Source: Anaerolineaceae bacterium
Lineage (GTDB): Bacteria; Chloroflexota; Anaerolineae; Aggregatilineales; Phototrophicaceae
Assembly (NCBI GenBank): GCA_026708325.1
Contig: JAPOVC010000018.1
Location: forward strand, 1 to 64,000
Reading direction: 5' to 3'
DNA length: 64,000 nucleotides
The notes under the pieces were generated by a model. The model was not told the origin of the DNA, ran no database searches, and worked only from the letters and a program-made list of their open reading frames with translations. Shown one piece after another: positions 42,831 through 50,834 of this stretch; position 1 is the stretch's first letter, and the number at the start of each line of letters is the position of its first letter. Position numbers and translations under genes: made by a program.

Positions 42831-43259
42831 TCAGGGGTCCTTGTCAGCGTCGACGAAAAAGGCCGGGCTTTCGACGATGCGGTGCACCGGGCAGCGCCCG
42901 GCGATTTCGAGGATGCGACGGCGCTGCGATTCATCCAGCGGCCCCTGCAGGGTGATCTGCTGGCTGACCTCGTGCACAAAGGACGAGTCGCCACCGTAGC
43001 CGGGGTAGTCCGCGCCGCGCCGCCGCTCGATATCAAGGGTGATTTCCACGCCTTCCAGCGGCCAGCCCTTGCGTTGGGCGTAGAGGCGGGCGGTAATCGC
43101 CATGCAGGAACCCAGCGCGCCGAGCAATTGCTTCACCGGGTCGGCGGCCGTGTCGCTGCCGCCGGCGTCCAGCGGCTCGTCGACGTGGTAGACGTGAGCG
43201 TCGGCGACGACCGTGGTGCGCAGGCCCTCTGCACCGAGGCGAATGACAGTGCTGCCCAT
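42831..43259 (-). CDS. OsmC-family peroxiredoxin-like protein
   Basis: 142 residues from the ATG at 43259. OsmC-fold markers: two cysteines in LLGALGSCMAITARLYAQRKGWPLEGVEITLDIERR and GRCPVHRIVE, with HEVSQQITLQGPLDESQRRRILEIA between. The pair are the redox cysteines that reduce organic hydroperoxides in OsmC/Ohr proteins. It sits in an operon with two unknown proteins and a HEAT-repeat protein. Confidence 0.88.
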   Translation of the reverse strand: MGSTVIRLGAEGLRTTVVADAHVYHVDEPLDAGGSDTAADPVKQLLGALGSCMAITARLYAQRKGWPLEGVEITLDIERRRGADYPGYGGDSSFVHEVSQQITLQGPLDESQRRRILEIAGRCPVHRIVESPAFFVDADKDP

Positions 43260-43263
43260 GGGC

Positions 43264-43665
43264 TCAGCCCGCCCGCAGCAGGCGCAGGCCCTGGAAGTGG
43301 GGGTCGCCCTGGATCTCGCGCCAGCGGCCCTCGCCGCCGTCGCAGTGCCACTCAACGACGTGCATGCCCTGCGGGTCATCATAGGAGAGGGTGGGGCGCA
43401 GCATCAGAATCTGGCGCATCACGCCGATCAGTTCGCGGCTTTCCTGCTGCATGCGCAGACGGAACCAGGCGCCTGGCTGCCACTCGAAGACCACCCGGCT
43501 GCCGCCCTGGTTGCCTTCCATGCGCACCGGGTCGCTGACCTGCACGCAGCGCATGAAAAGGGTCTGCAGCCGGTTCTTCCACAGCGTGTGGTTGACGCGT
43601 TCCTCAATGTAGTAGGGTCGCGCTTCGGGTGTGCTGTAAAACCAGGTGCGCGAACTGGTCGCCAT
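43264..43665 (-). CDS. Unknown protein, first gene of the OsmC operon
   Basis: 133 residues from the ATG at 43665. MATSSRTWFYSTPEARPYYIEERVNHTLWKNRLQTLF starts it. A beta-rich centre (RVVFEWQPGAWFRLRMQQESRELIGVMRQILML) and a C-terminal MHVVEWHCDGGEGRWREIQGDPHFQGL follow. It contains many aromatic residues and no signal peptide. No known family recognised. It begins the operon, 4 bp before osmC. Confidence 0.7.
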   Translation of the reverse strand: MATSSRTWFYSTPEARPYYIEERVNHTLWKNRLQTLFMRCVQVSDPVRMEGNQGGSRVVFEWQPGAWFRLRMQQESRELIGVMRQILMLRPTLSYDDPQGMHVVEWHCDGGEGRWREIQGDPHFQGLRLLRAG

Positions 43666-43852
43666 GCCCTTGTTCTCCGCGTGTTGCCTGTGCCGCGGGG
43701 CAGTGTACACGAAAGGCGCGCGCCAGGCCAGCGCGGCGCGCTGCTGGCCCGCCCGGCCGCGGGTTTTCCCCCAAAGCGCTTTTTTGCCAGGCGGGGCCTG
43801 CGCCCTTCCGGGAGAGACGCAGGGACCGTGAGACAGGCGCTGACGACGCGGC

Positions 43853-45115
43853 TCAGGGGGCGTCGCGGATGGTTAGTTCCTGACCGGGGCGGAGCAGGTC
43901 GCCGTCGCCGAGGTCATTGCGCTCGATGAGGCTTTGAATGGGGACGTTATAGGTGAGGGAGATGAGGGAGAGGGTTTCGCCATAATGGACGACGTGCACG
44001 AGGGAGCCATCCGGGCGCGGGTCCTGGGGGGACAGCGTCGGCAGCTGGCGGGTAGAGGGGCTGGCGCCCTCGCGGATGACCAGTTCCTGGCCGGGGCGGA
44101 GCAGGGCGCCGTCGCCGAGGTCATTGCGCTCGATGAGGCTTTGAATGGGGACGTTATAGGTGAGGGAGATGAGGGAGAGGGTTTCGCCATAATGGACGAC
44201 GTGCACGAGGGAGCCATCCGGGCGCGGGTCCTGGGGGGACAGCGTCGGCAGCTGGCGGGTAGAGGGGCTGGCGCCCTCGCGGATGACCAGTTCCTGGCCG
44301 GGGCGGAGCAGGGCGCCGTCGCCGAGGTCATTGCGCTCGATGAGGCTTTGAATGGGGACGTTATAGGTGAGGGAGATGAGGGAGAGGGTCTCGCCGTAAC
44401 GGACGACGTGCAGGATGGCGTCAGGCGGCATCGTTTCCTGCCTGGCGGGGAACCGGGCGTAGGTATCCCAGGTGCCGAGGACGGGGCCGTGCACGCTGCC
44501 ACGCAGGTTGACGTTGTGAATCTTGCCATCGGGGCCTGGGCCCATGGACACTTCGATTTCCCGGCTTTCCTTCACGCACACGGTGACGTATTCGTCAGCA
44601 GTCCCGGCAACGCGGCCTTCGGGCTGGACGGCATCGACCTGCGACTGCGATACGCGCAACAGGAAGACCCCCTGACTTTCACGCGTGACGGCCCAGATGT
44701 CGAGCACGGGCGTAGACTGGTCCTCCATGCGGCACATGAGGCCGATGGCGCCCAGACGCTGGAAACAGCCGGGAGGCATGGCTGAGGGCGGGGAGCGCAT
44801 CGAGCTTCTTGCCGACTCATCCGACGGGGTGCAGCAGAAACAATCGTTGTTGTCGCCCTGTTGCCGCAGCTTGTAGCGCGCTGCCGCTACCGGGTTGGCG
44901 CCTGACGACAGAACCAAAAACAGAAGGCAACAAAACAGTAGCGCAAGTCTCTTCTTGTCCGTTCTGCTGCGATCAGCATTCGGCAGCGTCCGGTTGCGAG
45001 GAATTGTCCGGCCTTTCGTGCCCGGGGTTGGCAGCGACGACGCGAATTTTTTTGTCAACCAGAGTCCGGAACGCCCGGCACTTGTCCCCGACCGGACGCG
45101 CGTGACGACAGTCAT
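43853..45115 (-). CDS. Secreted 'LGAI'-domain protein with three near-identical LysM repeats
   Basis: 420 residues from the ATG at 45115. The N-terminal ~55 residues before the hydrophobic segment (KKRLALLFCCLLFLVLSSG) are unusual for a signal peptide, so the real start may be later. The shared domain is present: CFQRLGAIGLMC, VFLLRVSQSQVDAV, GPGPDGKIHNVNL and GPVLGTWDTY, although its DGR.A strand reads ADEYVTVCV. The C-terminal half is three LysM repeats (HVVxYGETLSLISLTYNVPI, IERNDLGDG, LLRPGQELVIRE). They are almost identical in DNA with a 207-bp period, joined by a GASPSTRQLPTLSPQDPRP linker. Fourth member of the secreted cluster. Confidence 0.83.
   Translation of the reverse strand: MTVVTRVRSGTSAGRSGLWLTKKFASSLPTPGTKGRTIPRNRTLPNADRSRTDKKRLALLFCCLLFLVLSSGANPVAAARYKLRQQGDNNDCFCCTPSDESARSSMRSPPSAMPPGCFQRLGAIGLMCRMEDQSTPVLDIWAVTRESQGVFLLRVSQSQVDAVQPEGRVAGTADEYVTVCVKESREIEVSMGPGPDGKIHNVNLRGSVHGPVLGTWDTYARFPARQETMPPDAILHVVRYGETLSLISLTYNVPIQSLIERNDLGDGALLRPGQELVIREGASPSTRQLPTLSPQDPRPDGSLVHVVHYGETLSLISLTYNVPIQSLIERNDLGDGALLRPGQELVIREGASPSTRQLPTLSPQDPRPDGSLVHVVHYGETLSLISLTYNVPIQSLIERNDLGDGDLLRPGQELTIRDAP
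43868..44417. repeat. 207-bp tandem repeat encoding LysM units
   Basis: The same sequence restarts at 43921, 44128 and 44335, exactly 207 bp (69 codons) apart, with only a few differences. The last copy is partial, covering about 80 bp. Confidence 0.92.
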
Positions 45116-45714
45116 CAGAGACCGTGGCGGACGACGGGCCTTTTGCCCGTGTGGACCGGACGGAGGCCGACGGAGGTCGGCGAGTTGGGTTCAGGGAGGG
45201 CGGGGGAATGCGGGAACAGGCAGGTAAAGGGGGAGAAGGGCGCGACGCGATGCTGCAAGGGTGGCCACCTCCTGGCTGCCAGGATTTTCGATTGTCAACC
45301 GAGCCTTTGCATACAAAACGATAACATCTAGCGCAGAATTGTCAAATAATACACATATAACCTGATGATACCAGGCAATGCAAAAGGCTCTATGGTGTAA
45401 CAATGAAGCGCTTTACGTTAGCTTTCATGTGAAACGCGAGTGGATTCCGTAAGACCCTGTCAGACAGGCAGCGGGCGACATGGTATGTCGCCCGTACAAC
45501 CAACCGGATTCCCTGTACGGGTAGCGAGGGCGCAAGCTTGAAGCATCCCGCAGGGGCAGCAAGAGCGGAAGCTCGAAGCATCCCACAGGGACGATTTATC
45601 AATTCGCCCGCCCAACCATTGGCAAGCGCCGTGGCAGGCGCCGGGATTTCTGACAGGGGAGACCTCAGGTCTCCCCCTTCCCTGAACGAGGATTCAGATG
45701 GGGAATTGCAACGC
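45116..45714. other. 599-bp intergenic region with repeats and an AT-rich part
   Basis: No gene recognised. 45290-45420 is clearly AT-rich and may hold the LysM gene's promoter. Family A at 45473-45493 (inner stem CAT/ATG), a family B unit in reverse orientation at 45519-45549, a shorter one near 45558-45587 and a degenerate family A at 45590-45612 are present. Confidence 0.65.
45318..45345 (-). promoter_or_regulatory. Possible sigma-70-type promoter upstream of the LysM gene
   Basis: On the minus strand TTGACA (45345-45340) and TATCGT (45323-45318) are separated by 16 bp, inside the AT-rich stretch about 200 bp before the LysM gene start. Only four of six -10 bases match. Confidence 0.3.
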
Positions 45715-46353
45715 TCAGTGACTGTGGCGGATGACCGCGACGACCACCCCCTGCACGCGGCACTGGGCGGCGTCGACGTAGATGGGGTCCATGGTCGGGT
45801 TTTCGGGTTGCAGCCGTACGCGCTGGCCCTCGTGGTAAAAGCGCTTGAGGGTGGTGGCTTCCTCGTCCGCCAGCCAGACGGCCACCAGGTCGCCGTTTTG
45901 GGCGGTGTCGGCGCGGCGCAGCAGCACGAGGTCGCCGTCGGCGATCATGGCGTCGATCATCGAATCGCCCTGCACCGTCAGCGCGAAGACCTCCCCGGGC
46001 GGGTGGTTGCCCAGCGTGGCCGGGGCCACCTCCAGCACGTCGCCGCTGACGTCCGCGTAAGCCTCGACCGGCGCGCTGGCCACAATGCGCCCGGCGAGCG
46101 GCACGCGCAGCAGGTTGTCGGCGGCGCGGCCCCACTTGACCAGGCGCATCCCGCGCGAGACCCTGTCGCGTCGTTCCAGATAGCCGGCCTGCACCAGCTT
46201 GTTCAGATTGTAGTTGACCACCGACGTGGAGTTGATGTGGGTGGCGGCGCCAATCTCGCGGATCGTGGGCGGGTAACCGTGCTCGCCCATGTACTGGTCC
46301 ATGTAACGCAGGATGTGCTGTTGCCGTGCTGAAAGCCCTTTTCGTTTGGTCAT
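45715..46353 (-). CDS. lexA: LexA SOS-response repressor
   Basis: 212 residues from the ATG at 46353. N-terminal winged helix: LSARQQHILRYMDQYMGEHGYPPTIREIGAATHINSTSVVNYNLNKLVQAGYLER. C-terminal S24 peptidase: VQGDSMIDAMIADGD (catalytic Ser) and TLKRFYHE (catalytic Lys). The scissile region aligned with VAAGEP of E. coli LexA reads IVASAP, so the usual Ala-Gly bond appears as Ala-Ser. It represses SOS genes and is released by RecA-stimulated self-cleavage. A LexA box within its own promoter implies autoregulation. Similar boxes precede three other genes of this window. Confidence 0.93.
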   Translation of the reverse strand: MTKRKGLSARQQHILRYMDQYMGEHGYPPTIREIGAATHINSTSVVNYNLNKLVQAGYLERRDRVSRGMRLVKWGRAADNLLRVPLAGRIVASAPVEAYADVSGDVLEVAPATLGNHPPGEVFALTVQGDSMIDAMIADGDLVLLRRADTAQNGDLVAVWLADEEATTLKRFYHEGQRVRLQPENPTMDPIYVDAAQCRVQGVVVAVIRHSH

Positions 46354-46396
46354 CGCGCCGACCCTGATCTGGTTGACAGAACATCCATTTCAGTTC

Positions 46397-46425
46397 AGTA
46401 TAGCGGTACACTTGTTCTATGTCAA
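46397..46425 (-). promoter_or_regulatory. lexA promoter with overlapping LexA box
   Basis: On the minus strand a perfect TTGACA (46425-46420) and TATACT (46402-46397) have the optimal 17-bp spacing. The LexA box GTACACTTGTTC (46406-46417 on the + strand; one arm mismatch) lies entirely within the spacer. Bound LexA would shut off the promoter, a classic autoregulatory design. Confidence 0.85.
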
Positions 46426-46838
46426 ACCAAAGGTGATTGAGGACGCTTGTGGCGGGAGTGACAGTTTTGTGGCGCCCTCACCCCTTGGCCCCTTACCCGT
46501 CCTGGGGGGGGGGGACGTGCGCCCTCACCCCCCAACCCCCTGTCCCTGAGGGAGAGGGGGAGAAATCAGGATAGATCATGGGTTAAGGCCTTTTGTCCTG
46601 GGGATCTCCCATCATTTGACCGGGAAGGGATTCCCCGACACATGCGAAAAGTGGCTCGTCATGTGATGGCGCTTCGCAACAGAGATGATTTAAGATCCCT
46701 CTCCCTCAGGGAGAGGGGTCTGGGGTGAGGGCGCAAGACAGACATCCGCTCTCCCGGTCTGGTCATGGTTCTCCGCACATTGCCTGCGTGCCCTTCCCGC
46801 TGATGGTATGCTTGCCCTGAAGCGAGCGGGAGCTTCGA
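46426..46838. repeat. Spacer with two family C elements and a poly-G run
   Basis: Family C elements at 46521-46560 and 46693-46732 are in opposite orientations. A run of twelve G (about 46504-46514) could be an assembly weak spot. No gene recognised. Confidence 0.75.
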
Positions 46839-48026
46839 ATGCGCATCACCGGCGTTGAACCCCTCATCCTGCGCGCCCCGCTGGGCGCGGCGCGCTTCCT
46901 TTCCTCACAAAGCGCCTTTCCCGAACGCAACAGCCTGCTGGTGCGAATCGAGACCGACGACGGTCTGGTCGGTTGGGGCGAGGGCGGCCAGTATGGCCCG
47001 CCGGAACCTGTGGCGGCCTGCATTCAGGCCGTGCTGGCGCCGCAAATCCTCGGGCGCGACCCGCGCCAGCCCGTACGCATCCAGGAGTTGCTCTATGCCC
47101 TGACGCGCGACTTCGGCCAGAAAGGCGCTTACGTCGAGGCCATCAGCGCCATTGACATCGCGCTCTGGGACCTGACGGGTCAGGCGCTGGGCGAGCCGGT
47201 GCATCGCCTGCTGGGTGGGGCCTTCCGCGATCGCGTCCACGCTTACGCCACGGGTTGCTACTATCGTCCCGAACATCAGCATGACCCCGCCGGTCAGTTG
47301 CCGGCCCTCGCCGACGAGGCCCGATCCTATGTCGACGCCGGCTTTGACACCATCAAGATGAAGGTCGGCCTGCTTTCCATTGCGGACGACGCCGCGCGCG
47401 TCGCCTGCGTGCGCCAGGCCATCGGGCCGGGTACGCGCCTGCTGGCCGACGCCAACCACGCCTACAACGGCTACAGCGCCCTGCGCATGGGACGCATCCT
47501 GGAAGCGCAGGACGTCCTCTGGTTTGAGGAGCCCGTGGTGCCCGAGGACCTGGACGGCTACCGCCTGCTGCGCTCTTCGCTGGACGTCGCCATCGCCGGC
47601 GGCGAATGCGAGTTCATGCGCTACGGCTTCCGCCGTCTCTTCGAGCAGGGTTGTGTGGACATCGCCCAGCCGGACCTCTGCGCCGCCGGCGGGCTGTCCG
47701 AATGGGTCAAAATTCATGCCCTGGCCTCCAGCTTCGGCATCGCCACCATTCCGCACGTCTGGGGTTCCGGTGTCGCCCTGGCTGCCGCCCTGCACGCCCT
47801 CGCCGCCACGCCGCCCTTTCCCTATACAGCGCTGCCCCAACCTCTGATGAACGAACCTCTGGTCGAATTTGACCGCAACCCCAACCCCCTGCGCGACGAG
47901 TTGCTGGTGACGCCGCCGCGCCTGGTGGAGGGTTGTTTGCCCGTGCCGCAGGGGCCCGGTCTCGGCATCCAGGTGGACGAGGAGGCCCTGCAGCGCTACC
48001 GGCAGCCGGACCTGCTGCCGGGCTGA
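46839..48026 (+). CDS. Mandelate racemase/muconate lactonizing enzyme family (enolase superfamily)
   Basis: 395 residues; GGGAG precedes the ATG. Superfamily motifs: SFDTIKMKVG variant (AGFDTIKMKVGLL, with the catalytic Lys pair region), RLLADANHAYNGYSALR (metal Asp), LWFEEPVVPEDLDGY (metal Glu), AGGECEFMRYGFR (third metal ligand) and IPHVWGSGVALAAALHA (catalytic His). KxK and His-Asp together place it in the MR subgroup, which abstracts the proton alpha to a carboxylate: sugar-acid dehydratases and racemases. The substrate is not assignable by eye. An XPB-N-terminal-like gene follows 8 bp later. Confidence 0.88.
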   Translation: MRITGVEPLILRAPLGAARFLSSQSAFPERNSLLVRIETDDGLVGWGEGGQYGPPEPVAACIQAVLAPQILGRDPRQPVRIQELLYALTRDFGQKGAYVEAISAIDIALWDLTGQALGEPVHRLLGGAFRDRVHAYATGCYYRPEHQHDPAGQLPALADEARSYVDAGFDTIKMKVGLLSIADDAARVACVRQAIGPGTRLLADANHAYNGYSALRMGRILEAQDVLWFEEPVVPEDLDGYRLLRSSLDVAIAGGECEFMRYGFRRLFEQGCVDIAQPDLCAAGGLSEWVKIHALASSFGIATIPHVWGSGVALAAALHALAATPPFPYTALPQPLMNEPLVEFDRNPNPLRDELLVTPPRLVEGCLPVPQGPGLGIQVDEEALQRYRQPDLLPG

Positions 48027-48034
48027 AGCGCGCC

Positions 48035-49732
48035 ATGAAGTCCCTCTACCGCACGCTTGAGGACAGCGAGCGCAGCCTCCTCCCTCTGCTGGCGCAGACC
48101 TGGGGCGTGACGCAGGTCGATCTCGAGCCTGGGGAACTGGTCACCGAACTGAACAGCGCCATGCGCGTGGCGGAGCGGGTCGAAGCTGTCTGGACGGCGC
48201 TGGACGAGGGGCAGCGGGGCGCCCTGCAACATTTGCTGGCCTCGGGCGGCCGCATGCCGGCCAACATGTTCACCCGCATTCACGGCGACATCCGTCAGTC
48301 CGGCGCCGGCCACGTCGCCGAAATCGCGCAACAGCCGGCCAGCCCTGCCGAGGCGCTCTTTTACCGCGGACTCATCGCCCAGGCCTACGAGAGCGCGGAG
48401 ACCGGCCCGCGTCTGGTCGTCTATGTGCCCGATGACCTCATCGACGTGCTGCCCACGCATCTGACGGCCCTGGATTCCGGCGCGGCCGCTGCCTCCCTGC
48501 CGACGGTGACGGCGCTCGACGCGGTCGAGGACCCGCGGCCGGCGGACACCCGCATCGTCGATGACATGACAACCCTGCTCGCATGGCTGCAGTTGCGCGG
48601 CGCCGCCCTGCAGGAGGGCGAGCTGGCGCCGCCGGATGGCGCCGCGCTGACGCCATGGCTGCTGGCGCCGGAGCCGGCTCGCCTGCGATTTTTGACCGGA
48701 GTGGGCCTCGCTGCCGGCCTGATGGCCACGTCGGCGGGGCGGGCCCAGGTCAGCCGTGACCTGGCGCGGGACTGGCTGGCCGAAGGGCGGGGCGCCCAGT
48801 TGCGTCAACTGGCGCGGGCCTGGCGGGACAGCCAGAGCCTGCGGGACCTGTGGCAGGTGCCGGGCCTGGCGCCGGAGGAGGACGGTCTGGTCGGGCATGA
48901 CCCCACCGTGGCGCGCGGCGCCCTGCTCAATTTCATCGGCGAGCTGACGCCGGCGGACGACTGGTGGTCGCTGTCGGACCTGGTCGCGGCTGTCAAGCTG
49001 GCCGACCCCGATTTTCAGCGTCCGGGCGGCGACTACGACAGCTGGTACATCCGCGATGCGCGCGGCGAGTATTTGCGCGGCTTTGATACCTGGGACCAGG
49101 TCGAGGGCGCGCTCATTCGCTGGCTGGTCCAGGGCCCCCTGCACTGGCTGGGCATGATCGACCTCGCCGACGGCGCCGCGCGCCTCACCGCCTGGGGCCG
49201 CGCCTTTCTCGACATGGGCGCCTGGCCGGAACTGGTGGAGCCGCAGGATGCCATTGAGATCGGCCTCGACGGCGCCCTGCGCGTGCCGCGCCGTTTCTCG
49301 CGCCTGGACCGCTTCCAGATCGCGCGTTTCACGTCCTGGAGCCAGCCCGGCGACCCCTGCGTCTATCTGCTCGACGGAGCGGGCATCGCCCAGGCCGAAC
49401 GCCAGGGCATCAACGCCGCGCAGATACAGGCATTTCTGCATCGCGTCTCCGGCGAACGTCCCTTGCCGCCGGGCGTCGCCCGCCTGTTGCAGAACTGGCT
49501 GGAAGGCCCCCTCGCCCGCGTCACGCTCGAGCGCCAGGTCCTGTTGCGAGCGGAATCGGCGGAGGCGCTGACGGAGATCTTTGAGACGCCCGCCCTGCGC
49601 CGCTATCTCGGCGCGCAACTGGGTCCCACCGCCGTGTTGGTGAGGCCGGAACAATGGCCGGCATTGCAGGCCGCCCTCGCCGAAGCCGGCGTTCAGGTGG
49701 CCTTGCGCGACCTCGGCGAGGAGTCGCAATAG
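48035..49732 (+). CDS. XPB/Ssl2 N-terminal-like (helicase-associated) protein without helicase core
   Basis: 565 residues from the ATG at 48035. The C-terminal ~200 residues carry the helicase-associated pattern (Helicase_C_3 type): RFQIARFTSWSQPGDPCVYLLDGAGIAQAERQGINAAQIQAFLHRVSG, LPPGVARLLQNWLEGPLARV and LRAESAEALTEIFETPALRRYLGAQLGPTAVLVRP. The N-terminus starts LYRTLEDSERSLLPLLAQTWG. In many bacteria this domain precedes an XPB-type helicase. Here no Walker motifs are present and no helicase gene is next to it. Perhaps a stand-alone regulator or adaptor. Spaced 8 bp from the enolase-superfamily gene, probably by chance of compaction. Confidence 0.7.
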   Translation: MKSLYRTLEDSERSLLPLLAQTWGVTQVDLEPGELVTELNSAMRVAERVEAVWTALDEGQRGALQHLLASGGRMPANMFTRIHGDIRQSGAGHVAEIAQQPASPAEALFYRGLIAQAYESAETGPRLVVYVPDDLIDVLPTHLTALDSGAAAASLPTVTALDAVEDPRPADTRIVDDMTTLLAWLQLRGAALQEGELAPPDGAALTPWLLAPEPARLRFLTGVGLAAGLMATSAGRAQVSRDLARDWLAEGRGAQLRQLARAWRDSQSLRDLWQVPGLAPEEDGLVGHDPTVARGALLNFIGELTPADDWWSLSDLVAAVKLADPDFQRPGGDYDSWYIRDARGEYLRGFDTWDQVEGALIRWLVQGPLHWLGMIDLADGAARLTAWGRAFLDMGAWPELVEPQDAIEIGLDGALRVPRRFSRLDRFQIARFTSWSQPGDPCVYLLDGAGIAQAERQGINAAQIQAFLHRVSGERPLPPGVARLLQNWLEGPLARVTLERQVLLRAESAEALTEIFETPALRRYLGAQLGPTAVLVRPEQWPALQAALAEAGVQVALRDLGEESQ

Positions 49733-49947
49733 CGTCGGAACGCACATCGACTGCGACGTGCGCGGGCGACATGATTTGTCGCCCCTGCGGGATGCTTCGG
49801 GTTGGGGCCCTCGCTACCCGTACAACTATCCCCACTCCACGCAGAGGTAGCGAGAGCGCAAGCTCGAAGCATCCCGCAGGGACGGTTGATCAAATCGTCC
49901 GCAGGCCTTAAATCCCGCCGCCGGGCCGGAGCGCCCTGCATTCACGC
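49733..49947. repeat. Spacer with family A and B repeats
   Basis: Family A at 49764-49784, family B at 49789-49819 and 49846-49875 (opposite orientations), and a degenerate family A arm pair near 49878-49900. Confidence 0.75.
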
Positions 49948-49988
49948 TTGACATCCCTGCGTACATCCATAGCATAGAACATGTGTTT
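49948..49988 (+). promoter_or_regulatory. Promoter with LexA-type box before the first VOC gene
   Basis: TTGACA at 49948-49953, TAGCAT-like -10 at 49970-49975 (16-bp spacer), and GAACATGTGTTT at 49977-49988, one mismatch from the box consensus. The box lies just beyond the -10, 39 bp before the start codon, a position where bound LexA would block transcription. Confidence 0.6.
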
Positions 49989-50027
49989 AGTGTTTCACCG
50001 TAGCCGAAGTGTACAACGAGGAGTTCA

Positions 50028-50834
50028 ATGTTCACCGTCACCAAGTACCCGCACGGCACCTTTTCCTGGGCGGACTGCATGACCAGCGACGCCGCCGCCG
50101 GCAAACAGTTCTACGCGGACCTCATGGGCTGGGATATCAACGAGATCCCCATGGGCGAGGGCATGGGCAGCTATTACATGTTCCAGCAGGAAGGTCGCAA
50201 CGTCGCCGCGTTGAGCGGCATGATGCCGGACATGGAGGGCGTCCCGCCCGTCTGGAACAGTTACATCACCGTGGACGACGTCGACGCCCTTGAGCCGCGC
50301 ATCGCGGAACTGGGCGGAAAGGTCGTCGCCGGCCCCTTTGACGTCTTCGACAGCGGTCGCATGCTCACCCTGCAGGGCCCCGACGAGGCGCATGTTTCCC
50401 TGTGGCAGCCCCGCAATCACATCGGCGCCGAACTGGTCAACACGCCCGGCGCGCCCTGCTGGAACGAGCTCTACACGAAAGACCCCGCGGTCTCGACGGC
50501 CTTCTACGGCGCGCTGCTGGGCTGGACCTTCATGCAGGACCCCAACACGCCCGGTTACCAGATGATCCAGAACAACGGCCGCATGAATGGCGGCATCTTC
50601 ACCATGGACGAGGACATGTCCGCCTGGATGCCGCCGGTGTGGATGCCCTACTTCTCGGTGGCGGACATCGACGCCGCGGCGGAGCGCGTGAAGGCGCTGG
50701 GCGGGAACGTGCAGATCGGCCCGCTGCCCGCAGGGGAAGTCGGTCGCTTTGTGCTGTTCAGCGATCCCCAGGGCGCGCATTGTTACGTGATCCAGCTGGC
50801 TCAGCCTGAAGCCTGGATCGAACACACGGCCTGA
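50028..50834 (+). CDS. Two-domain VOC (glyoxalase/bleomycin-resistance-fold) protein, copy 1
   Basis: 268 residues made of two VOC domains. Domain 1 starts at YPHGTFSWADCMTSDAAAGKQFYADLMGW and domain 2 at GAPCWNELYTKDPAVSTAFYGALLGWTF. The second ends DPQGAHCYVIQL. Tandem paired beta-alpha-beta modules bind a metal or small ligand in glyoxalases, dioxygenases and antibiotic-binding proteins. Function here is unknown. A GAGG-type site precedes the ATG. First of four paralogues on one strand; only this one has a LexA box. Confidence 0.85.
   Translation: MFTVTKYPHGTFSWADCMTSDAAAGKQFYADLMGWDINEIPMGEGMGSYYMFQQEGRNVAALSGMMPDMEGVPPVWNSYITVDDVDALEPRIAELGGKVVAGPFDVFDSGRMLTLQGPDEAHVSLWQPRNHIGAELVNTPGAPCWNELYTKDPAVSTAFYGALLGWTFMQDPNTPGYQMIQNNGRMNGGIFTMDEDMSAWMPPVWMPYFSVADIDAAAERVKALGGNVQIGPLPAGEVGRFVLFSDPQGAHCYVIQLAQPEAWIEHTA

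Noticed and set aside
46504-46516. A long G run near 46504-46514 read as a phase-variable switch
   Set aside because: It lies in a spacer with no start codon or promoter in range, so it cannot switch a frame. It may only be an assembly weak spot.
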